DNA of 64,000 nucleotides, from positions 372,001 through 436,000 of the forward strand of contig CAZIFA010000001.1 in assembly GCA_964539025.1 (NCBI GenBank), in the 5' to 3' direction. Under the pieces are notes generated by a model. The model had not been told where the DNA came from. It searched no databases and worked only from the letters and a program-made list of their open reading frames with translations. How positions within the stretch are numbered: the first letter of the stretch is position 1; each line of letters opens with the position of its first letter. The stretch comes from Micavibrio_A sp964539025 (lineage in GTDB: Bacteria > Pseudomonadota > Alphaproteobacteria > Micavibrionales > Micavibrionaceae). Both the position numbers and the translations under genes were made by a program. Shown one piece after another: positions 58,067 to 64,000 of the stretch.

Positions 58067-58573
58067 ATGATCCTCGTCGCCCTTGGCGCTAACCTGCCCA
58101 GCCGTTTTGGAACGCCCGCACAAACTCTCTATGCGGCGTTGAAGGCGATGGCGCAGGTTGAGATTTGGCCGGTGCAGATTTCGCGCGTTTGGAAGACGGC
58201 ACCAGTGCCATTTGTGGAGGGCGACCCGTGGTATCACAACGCCGTGTGCGCGGTGGATACGGATTTTGAGCCGCAGGAACTGCTTGCGGCATTGCTTTCC
58301 ATCGAAGAGGATTTTGGCCGTATGCGGACTGTAAAGAATGCGCCGCGATTGCTCGATCTTGATCTTATCGCGTATGACGATGAACTTATAAGCGATAAAG
58401 ATTTGATTGTGCCGCATCCAAGAATGCATGAACGCGCGTTCGTCCTCATGCCGATGTCGGACATCGTGGACGAATGGGTTCATCCGGAGATCAAAAAGAC
58501 ATTGGAAGATATGATCGCGGCGTTGCCTGCTGATCAAAAAGCAGAACCGATTGAGGATGGATGGAATGAATGA
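58067..58573 (+). CDS. folK: 2-amino-4-hydroxy-6-hydroxymethyldihydropteridine pyrophosphokinase
   Basis: FolK pyrophosphorylates 6-hydroxymethyl-7,8-dihydropterin in folate synthesis. The 168 residues show ILVALGANLP (about 2-11), WYHNAVCAVDT (about 55-65), LLSIEEDFGRMR (about 74-90) and the signature RLLDLDLIAYDDE (about 95-107) with the Mg-binding Asp pair, then VPHPRMHERAFVL. Its end overlaps the folP start (58566-58573). Confidence 0.94.
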   Translation: MILVALGANLPSRFGTPAQTLYAALKAMAQVEIWPVQISRVWKTAPVPFVEGDPWYHNAVCAVDTDFEPQELLAALLSIEEDFGRMRTVKNAPRLLDLDLIAYDDELISDKDLIVPHPRMHERAFVLMPMSDIVDEWVHPEIKKTLEDMIAALPADQKAEPIEDGWNE

Positions 58574-59378
58574 TCCGTTTTTGAATGCGTCTGACCCGGT
58601 TTTGATGGGGATCATCAATGTCACGCCCGACAGTTTTTCAGATGGCGGCGAATTTTTTAATATTAATAAGGCGATCGTGCACGGCCTTAAACTAAAAGAA
58701 GAAGGCGCGCATATACTTGATATAGGCGGGGAGTCCACGCGCCCCGGCGCCGCGCCGATTACGGTGGAAGAGGAATTGCGTCGGGTGTTGCCCGTGATCG
58801 AAGCGCTAAAAAATTGCGGCGTGATGATTTCGATTGATACGCGTCATGCGACTGTTATGAGGGCGGCTGTCGATGCAGGCGCTTCGATGGTGAATGATGT
58901 GAGCGCGCTCACCCATGATCCGGACGCCGTGAAATTTGTTGCCGATGCAGGTGTTCATGTGTGCCTTATGCATATGAAGGGTGATCCACGCACGATGCAG
59001 GTTGAGCCGACTTATGATGACGTCTTTGCCGAAGTTTATGCCTATCTGGAAAATAGGATGGAAGCTTGCGTGAGGGCGGGCGTGAAGCAGGCGCGGATTA
59101 TGATCGATCCAGGAATTGGTTTCGGTAAAAACTTAGAACATAATTTGATCTTATTGAATCAGATTGATAAATTTCAATCGTTTGGCGTACCCGTAATGCT
59201 CGGCGTGTCGCGAAAAAGTTTCATTGAAAGGGTCGTGCCGAGCGCGACAAAAGGGCATCGTTTGCCAGGATCAATTGCCGCGTGTCTGGCGGCCTATGAT
59301 CGGGGCATTCGCCATTTCCGGGTGCATGATGTTGCGGAAACGGCGCAGGCGCTCAATATCTATAAGGCAATCGGTTAG
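58566..59378 (+). CDS. folP: Dihydropteroate synthase
   Basis: FolP joins pterin pyrophosphate with p-aminobenzoate; it is the sulfonamide target. From the ATG at 58566 (overlapping folK by 8 bp) it has 270 residues. Marks are VLMGIINVTPDSFSDGG (about 13-29), DIGGESTRPGA (about 56-66), the segment with HVCLMHMKGDPRTMQ, and the end with GVSRKSFIERVV and HDVAETAQALNIYKAI. A TTG start five codons earlier is possible. The stop overlaps the stop of the converging phosphatase gene. Confidence 0.95.
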   Translation: MNDPFLNASDPVLMGIINVTPDSFSDGGEFFNINKAIVHGLKLKEEGAHILDIGGESTRPGAAPITVEEELRRVLPVIEALKNCGVMISIDTRHATVMRAAVDAGASMVNDVSALTHDPDAVKFVADAGVHVCLMHMKGDPRTMQVEPTYDDVFAEVYAYLENRMEACVRAGVKQARIMIDPGIGFGKNLEHNLILLNQIDKFQSFGVPVMLGVSRKSFIERVVPSATKGHRLPGSIAACLAAYDRGIRHFRVHDVAETAQALNIYKAIG

Positions 59379-59935
59379 AGTTTTTTTATGATCCACGGGA
59401 ATTCGGCGTTCGCGGGGTCCGGGATGAAATGGTGCAGGGAACAATTTTCAATACCGAAAATTGGGCTTTTATAAATAGCACCGAATGCACGGAACACGCC
59501 GCCATGGCAGACGATCATCACCGGGCCGGGATGCGTGTTGACGAATTTTGTGATCGCGGTTCTGACCCGTTCATGGAACGCGGCGTGGGTTTCGCCGTTC
59601 GGTGGATCTATACCATCGCGCGTCGGCTGGCGCGTCTGTTCCCACGGTTTTCCTTCCCAATCGCCGTAATGCTGCTCGGCGATCATCGGGTCTTCGAACA
59701 TTTCAACGTTCAAAACTTCATTGAGAATTTTGGCGGTGTTCCGCGCGCGCTGTAAATGGCTGTGGACGAGGACGGACGGTTTGATCTCCAGTGTTTTGAC
59801 GATTTCTGCGGCTGCTCTGGCTTGCTCAATGCCCTTATCGGTCAGCGGCACATCGACATGGCCCGAGGCGAATTGGCCCAGATTGGCCGTGCTTTCGCCG
59901 TGGCGGATCATATAAAAAGGAATGGCTGGGAGCAT
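59375..59935 (-). CDS. Histidine phosphatase family protein
   Basis: A 186-residue phosphoglycerate-mutase-like protein from the ATG at 59935 (a longer frame adds 15 residues unlike the family). The RHG motif is YMIRHGESTAN (about 8-18), with a phosphohistidine at H12. The second catalytic His is in VMIVCHGGVFRAFG (about 137-150). Members act on phosphosugars, alpha-ribazole phosphate or proteins; the substrate is not evident. Its last 4 bp overlap folP on the opposite strand. It is divergent from recO. Confidence 0.88.
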   Translation of the reverse strand: MLPAIPFYMIRHGESTANLGQFASGHVDVPLTDKGIEQARAAAEIVKTLEIKPSVLVHSHLQRARNTAKILNEVLNVEMFEDPMIAEQHYGDWEGKPWEQTRQPTRDGIDPPNGETHAAFHERVRTAITKFVNTHPGPVMIVCHGGVFRAFGAIYKSPIFGIENCSLHHFIPDPANAEFPWIIKKL

Positions 59936-59985
59936 GATGGTCGGTGCGGCTTTCAAGTTAGGGTTACGTAGGCTACACATATTCC

Positions 59986-60714
59986 ATGGAACAATGGCGC
60001 GATCAAGGATTTGTCTTAAGTGTTCGCCCGCACGGCGAGGGCGGCGCGATTGTGGCCGTTCTGACCGAGGAACACGGGCGGCATGCGGGATATGTACACG
60101 GTGCGCAATCGACGAAGAAACGCGCGATGTTAGAACCCGGCACGCTGGTTTCCATCGAATGGAAATCGCGGGTTGCGGATAATCTGGGGAGCATGGCGTT
60201 GGAGCAGGAGGCGGGGTTGCCGCACGGGATCATGGATGACCCGCTGCGTTTGGGTGCGTTGTTGTCTGCCTGTGCGTTGTGTGATTCCGCACTGCCTGAG
60301 CGCGAAGGGCATTCCGGATTGTTTTACGGATTCAAAACCATGATGGAGATGATGGAACAGGATATCTGGGGCGCGGCCTACGTGTTCTGGGAGATCGCGT
60401 TGTTGAAAGAGCTCGGCTTTGGATTGGATTTAACCAAGTGCGCTGGAGGGGGTGATGCGAAAACGCTCGCCTATGTGTCGCCAAAATCGGGTCGCGCGGT
60501 CAGTTACGCGGCGGGGGAGATATATAAAGAGAAATTGCTCGAACTGCCGTCTTTCCTAAAACCCAATGGCGGGCCTCTTGAACCCGAGGAAGTGATGAAG
60601 GGTTTAAAGATGACCGGGCATTTCCTCGAACATTGGGTTTATGCGCACCATACCAAGGGCGTGCCAGAGCCGAGACTGCGGTTTGAAGAGCGGTTCGGTA
60701 AAAATTTGACATAA
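59986..60714 (+). CDS. recO: DNA repair protein RecO
   Basis: RecO anneals DNA and helps RecA load in the RecF pathway. The 242-residue protein has the OB-fold N-terminus (DQGFVLSVRPHGEGGAIVAV then LTEEHGRHAGYVHGAQSTKK), a helical middle part and the C-terminal region starting FYGFKTMMEMM. KCAGGGDAKTLAYVSPKSGR (about 142-161) is the zinc-ligand region in other RecO proteins; here a Cys is visible at one position only. No recF or recR is nearby. Confidence 0.9.
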   Translation: MEQWRDQGFVLSVRPHGEGGAIVAVLTEEHGRHAGYVHGAQSTKKRAMLEPGTLVSIEWKSRVADNLGSMALEQEAGLPHGIMDDPLRLGALLSACALCDSALPEREGHSGLFYGFKTMMEMMEQDIWGAAYVFWEIALLKELGFGLDLTKCAGGGDAKTLAYVSPKSGRAVSYAAGEIYKEKLLELPSFLKPNGGPLEPEEVMKGLKMTGHFLEHWVYAHHTKGVPEPRLRFEERFGKNLT

Positions 60715-60762
60715 TTATTTTATTCCTTTAAAAGGGCGGGCTCATAAAGGAGAGGAACAATC

Positions 60763-61503
60763 ATGCCCCGTCTGGTTAATTTTGTGAAAAGCGAGCCTTT
60801 CAAGCCAGTTGCTTTGGCGCATCAACGATTTGGGTTCAACGAGATTGAGCTGTGGCAGCGCCGTTTTGAAGAAGACAAATATCTGCAATGGCGGCATCAT
60901 CAGTTTGAAACAATTGCTGTGCCCGGTGTACCCCCCCAAATATTCCAGCAGGCGATGAACCAAGCGTTCAAATGGCTTTCCGATCATACAACAGGCCCGT
61001 GGCACTGGATGGAGGCAGAAACCGACAAGGGCGGCTTTGCTGTAAAAGTGCATATTGAACGAATTTCGGATCAGCGGGCGTTTCAGGATAAGCACAAGCC
61101 TTTATTCACATATAAAAAAGATACGAAAGAACAGCTCGCTCATCTTGCGGTTATTAACAATGTCCTGCCGCAACGTATAAGCGTCAATCAATGGTGCCGG
61201 GAGCATGACCTGAAAGTCACATTTGGTACAAAAGCCGGATGTGTCGAGGTTGAGGCGGACACACAAGAAAAGGCCGAAGCATTTATGGCGGCATGGGGCG
61301 ATCAGTTCAAATCGATATTAACCGATGACAATCCGGCAAAATTCAAAAGAGCATGCTTTGCCGCCGGCATACTGCGTGCCAAGCCTGTGGTTATCCCGGC
61401 TGACTTCATGGCCTATTTACGCGGGGAATGTGATTTTTCGGCGGTAAGAACGCTTCCCAAGCCAAACGGCGTCTTGCCTCAATTGGAAATGGCCTGTAAA
61501 TAA
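60763..61503 (+). CDS. Hypothetical protein upstream of parC
   Basis: A 246-residue protein with no signal or membrane segment. It begins MPRLVNFVKSEPFKPVALAH and has a helical middle (PPQIFQQAMNQAFKWLSDHT) and a beta segment (LKVTFGTKAGCVEVEADTQE). Cys residues occur near 145, 160, 205, 228 and 244. GGAG precedes the ATG and the stop is 5 bp before parC, so it is probably co-transcribed with parC. I do not recognise a family, and base composition is lower in GC than parC. Confidence 0.62.
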   Translation: MPRLVNFVKSEPFKPVALAHQRFGFNEIELWQRRFEEDKYLQWRHHQFETIAVPGVPPQIFQQAMNQAFKWLSDHTTGPWHWMEAETDKGGFAVKVHIERISDQRAFQDKHKPLFTYKKDTKEQLAHLAVINNVLPQRISVNQWCREHDLKVTFGTKAGCVEVEADTQEKAEAFMAAWGDQFKSILTDDNPAKFKRACFAAGILRAKPVVIPADFMAYLRGECDFSAVRTLPKPNGVLPQLEMACK

Positions 61504-61508
61504 GGCCC

Positions 61509-63752
61509 ATGGCCAAAAAGACGACAACGAAGACATTCGAGCCCAAAATCGTTGATGAGGGGATCTCCAAGATCCTGTCCGAACGCTACCTTTCGTATGC
61601 GCTTTCCACCATTATGTCCCGATCCTTGCCCGATGTGCGCGACGGGATGAAGCCCGTGCATCGCCGTGTTCTTTACGCGATGTACCAGTTGCAGCTCAAC
61701 CCCACGACCCCGCCGAAAAAATCCGCCCGCGTCGTCGGCGATGTCATCGGTAAATACCACCCGCACGGCGATTCTTCCGTTTACGATGCGATGGTTCGCC
61801 TCGCGCAGGATTTCTCGGTTCGTTATCCGCTGATCGATGGTCAGGGGAACTTCGGGAACATCGACGGTGATAATGCGGCCGCGATGCGTTACACCGAAGC
61901 GCGGATGACGGCTGTTGCCGCGCTGTTGCTCGAAGGCATTAATGAAGACTCGGTTGATTTCCGTCCGACCTATGATGGTTCCGAAAGCGAGCCTGTTGTT
62001 CTGCCCGGTGGCTTTCCCAATTTGCTGGCCAATGGATCGAGCGGAATTGCCGTTGGTATGGCAACCAACATTCCGCCGTTCAACGTCGCCGAGATGTGCG
62101 ATGCGATGCTCGCGATGCTCGATGGTCAGGTTTCCGATAAGGAGCTTGTGAAGTTTATGCCCGGTCCGGATTTCCCGACGGGCGGGATTCTAGTTGAGAG
62201 CAAGGAAAGCGTCACTGAATCCTACCGTACAGGCAAAGGCAGCTTCCGCCTGCGCGCGAAATGGGAGAAGGAAGAGTTCAAGGGCGGATCGTACCAGATC
62301 ATCGTCACCGAGATTCCGTATCAGGTTCAAAAATCCAAACTCATCGAGCGTCTGGCCGAGTTGATTACCGAGAAAAAGGTGCAGCAGCTCGATGATGTCC
62401 GTGATGAATCGACCGAAGATGTGCGCATCGTTCTGGTGCCAAAATCGCGCAATATCGAACCGGAATTGCTCATGGAAATGCTGTTCCGTAATTCCGATCT
62501 GGAAACCAAGTTTTCCATGAACATGAACGTGCTGGATGGCGGCCTAGTGCCAAAAGTCATGCCGCTGCGCGATGTTATGCAGGCATGGCTCAACCATCAG
62601 CAAGTAGTTCTGGTCCGCAGATCACAGCACCGACTCGAAAAAGTCCTGCATCGTTTGGAAGTTTTAGCCGGTTACCTGATCGTCTATCTGAATATCGACG
62701 AAGTCATCAAAATCATCCGCAATTCGGATGAACCAAAGCCTGCCTTGATGAAGAAATTCAAGCTGACCGAAGTTCAAGCGGAAGCCGTTCTGAATATCCG
62801 TCTGCGTTCCTTGGCTAAGCTGGAAGAAATCGAGATCAAGCGCGAGCATGACGCGCTGACCGAAGAAAAAGACCAACTGGAAAAACTGATTAAATCCGAA
62901 GCGCGTCAATGGACGCAGATCAAAAAGCAGATCGCGAATATTCAAACGCTGTTCGGCAAGACCACGCTGCTCGGCAAACGCCGCACGCTGGTCGGCAAGG
63001 CCGCGATTGCACCCGTCATCGAAAATCTCGAAGAGATGTTGGTCGAAAAGGAACCGATCACGGTTATCTGTTCGGCCAAGGGATGGATCCGCGCGATGAA
63101 AGGCCATGAGGTCGACCGCAAGGAATTGAAATACAAGGATGGCGACCGCGAAGGATTCGTCTTCCCGGCCATGACCAACGATAAAATCCTGATCTTCGGA
63201 TCGAACGGCGTGTTTTACACGATTGGCGGTGACAAATTGCCACCGGGCCGTGGCTTTGGTGAACCTGTGCGTTTGATGGTCGATCTGCCCAACGATGCCG
63301 ACATCGTCGATGTCGAAATCTTCAACCCGGATGTGCGCATGGTCGTGGCATCGGATGAGGGGCGCGGCTTTATCGTGAAGATGGCCGATGTCCTTGCCCA
63401 GACGAAAAAGGGCAAGCAGGTTCTCAATGTTGATGGCAAGGATGAAGCCAAGCTTTGCCGCGTCATCAATGAGGGCGACGATCACATCGCCGTGATCGGC
63501 AAGAACCGCAAGATGCTGATCTTCCTGCTCGAAGCTTTGCCCGAAATGGCACGTGGCAAAGGCGTGGCGTTACAAAAATATAAAGACGGCGGATTGTCCG
63601 ACCTGAAAACCTTTAACTGGAAGCAAGGTCTGAGCTATAAATACGGCACAGGCGAAACCACGGTCAGCAACGCCAAAGAATGGCTCGGCAATCGTGCCGA
63701 TGCGGGCAAACTTCCACCCAACGGGTTCCCGAAAAACGCGAAGTTCTCCTGA
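61509..63752 (+). CDS. parC: DNA topoisomerase IV subunit A
   Basis: ParC cuts and rejoins DNA with ParE to separate daughter chromosomes. The 747 residues show the type IIA core: ISKILSERYLSYALSTIMSR (about 19-38), GMKPVHRRVLYAM (46-58), the quinolone region HPHGDSSVYDAMVRLAQDFS (84-103; Ser and Asp are unmutated types) and the catalytic Tyr at 128 (AAMRYTEAR). The C-terminal beta-pinwheel part (about 500-747) has the GyrA-box-like repeats in degenerate form. parE is not in the window. Its stop overlaps the next start by 1 bp (TGATG). Confidence 0.95.
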   Translation: MAKKTTTKTFEPKIVDEGISKILSERYLSYALSTIMSRSLPDVRDGMKPVHRRVLYAMYQLQLNPTTPPKKSARVVGDVIGKYHPHGDSSVYDAMVRLAQDFSVRYPLIDGQGNFGNIDGDNAAAMRYTEARMTAVAALLLEGINEDSVDFRPTYDGSESEPVVLPGGFPNLLANGSSGIAVGMATNIPPFNVAEMCDAMLAMLDGQVSDKELVKFMPGPDFPTGGILVESKESVTESYRTGKGSFRLRAKWEKEEFKGGSYQIIVTEIPYQVQKSKLIERLAELITEKKVQQLDDVRDESTEDVRIVLVPKSRNIEPELLMEMLFRNSDLETKFSMNMNVLDGGLVPKVMPLRDVMQAWLNHQQVVLVRRSQHRLEKVLHRLEVLAGYLIVYLNIDEVIKIIRNSDEPKPALMKKFKLTEVQAEAVLNIRLRSLAKLEEIEIKREHDALTEEKDQLEKLIKSEARQWTQIKKQIANIQTLFGKTTLLGKRRTLVGKAAIAPVIENLEEMLVEKEPITVICSAKGWIRAMKGHEVDRKELKYKDGDREGFVFPAMTNDKILIFGSNGVFYTIGGDKLPPGRGFGEPVRLMVDLPNDADIVDVEIFNPDVRMVVASDEGRGFIVKMADVLAQTKKGKQVLNVDGKDEAKLCRVINEGDDHIAVIGKNRKMLIFLLEALPEMARGKGVALQKYKDGGLSDLKTFNWKQGLSYKYGTGETTVSNAKEWLGNRADAGKLPPNGFPKNAKFS

Positions 63753-64000
63753 TGTGTTACGACACAATCATTGTCGGGGCGGGGATTTGTGGTCTCACCG
63801 CCGCGATCGAACTTGCCGCCAAAGGCCAGCACGTTCTGATGCTCGAAGCGCAGGATTATATAGGCGGCCGAATGAAATCCATCCCTGTTGGCGACGGACT
63901 TTATTTTAATGAAGGCGCGCACTGGTTTCATGGCGGCGATATTAACCCGTTCTATCAATGGGCAAGGGCGCGGTATGATCTTGGCCCGATAATCGAAGAT
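63752..64000 (+). CDS. FAD-dependent amine-oxidase-like protein, N-terminal part (partial)
   Basis: The start overlaps the parC stop (TGATG). The 83 visible residues begin MCYDTIIVGAGICGLTAAIE, with the FAD-binding GxGxxG fold (about 8-15), and continue AKGQHVLMLEAQDYIGGRMK, the flavin-phosphate and GGR motif of the NAD(P)-binding/amine oxidase family. GLYFNEGAHWFHGG (about 50-63) resembles the FAD-contact region of amine oxidases. The rest lies beyond the window edge, so the substrate cannot be inferred. Confidence 0.85.
   Translation, partial: MCYDTIIVGAGICGLTAAIELAAKGQHVLMLEAQDYIGGRMKSIPVGDGLYFNEGAHWFHGGDINPFYQWARARYDLGPIIED

Noticed and set aside
1..64000. tRNA, rRNA or transposase genes
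   Set aside because: No T-loop GGTTCGAATCC-type sequence with a matching acceptor stem was found in the gaps, and no transposase or integrase protein is seen.

Overview
The window looks like an ordinary chromosomal segment of an alphaproteobacterium of moderate to high GC. Evidence for this is a MucR/Ros-family regulator, a PhaR-regulated polyhydroxybutyrate (PHB) locus with a phasin, a PleC/DivJ-like PAS histidine kinase, an EnvZ/OmpR-type pair, a DUF465 protein, a UbiK-YbjN-ProC cluster and an lgt-midA-pgeF cluster. No species is assigned. No prophage, insertion sequence, CRISPR array, rRNA or tRNA gene was recognised. About 66 protein genes are supported.

Layout. 0-14 kb: end of tsaB, mucR, a minus-strand group (VOC protein, proC, ybjN-like, ubiK), then hldD, lysE-type exporter, lgt, midA, pgeF, prs, rplY, pth and ychF. 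14-18 kb: a minus-strand island of unknown genes with three small proteins carrying single degenerate EF-hand loops and a 550-residue protein with an internal duplication, next to ilvE. 19-27 kb: two unknown genes (one with kinase-like residues), a two-component pair, csaA, a phasin and a large PAS kinase. 27-34 kb: recX, ABC-2 permease, hslO, two lipoproteins (one with an OmpA domain), a DJ-1/PfpI protein and prfB with its programmed frameshift. 34.5-38.9 kb: two tandem exported proteins that share an unrecognised N-terminal domain with two equally spaced cysteines; the first also carries two TcpQ-like modules, the second a long coiled coil. 39-43 kb: phaR divergent from phaC-phaA-phaB, plus a cyclic-nucleotide-binding protein. 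43.5-49.8 kb: a large AsmA protein, an RHH protein, fumC and purK. 50-64 kb: purE, DUF465, pfk, two PH-domain proteins, an alpha-CTD-like protein, ilvD, an L,D-transpeptidase next to a MepK-like endopeptidase, folK-folP, a phosphatase, recO, parC and the start of a flavin amine-oxidase-like gene.

Two non-coding signals stand out. First, the purE-purK gap (49769-49978) holds two perfect and three single-mismatch DnaA boxes, a 15/16 parS-like site and a TTAACCAT CtrA-like octamer, so it is a candidate replication origin or a DnaA/ParB-bound control region. Second, intergenic spaces left of 39 kb are packed with palindromic repeats that begin GTCATCC and end GGATGAC or close variants. They form several subfamilies, and related GC-rich repeats encode the last residues of Lgt and the first of MidA and sit across the start of pth. 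From about 39.0 to 55.4 kb, and after 55.5 kb, these repeats are absent.

Genes that appear to work together: phaR/phaC/phaA/phaB with the phasin (carbon storage, with similar TGCA-type dyads at both promoters); the L,D-transpeptidase and MepK-like pair (making and cutting 3-3 peptidoglycan crosslinks); folK-folP; purE-purK; prs-rplY-pth-ychF; and the tandem exported pair at 34.5-38.9 kb, which is the best candidate for an undescribed protein system.
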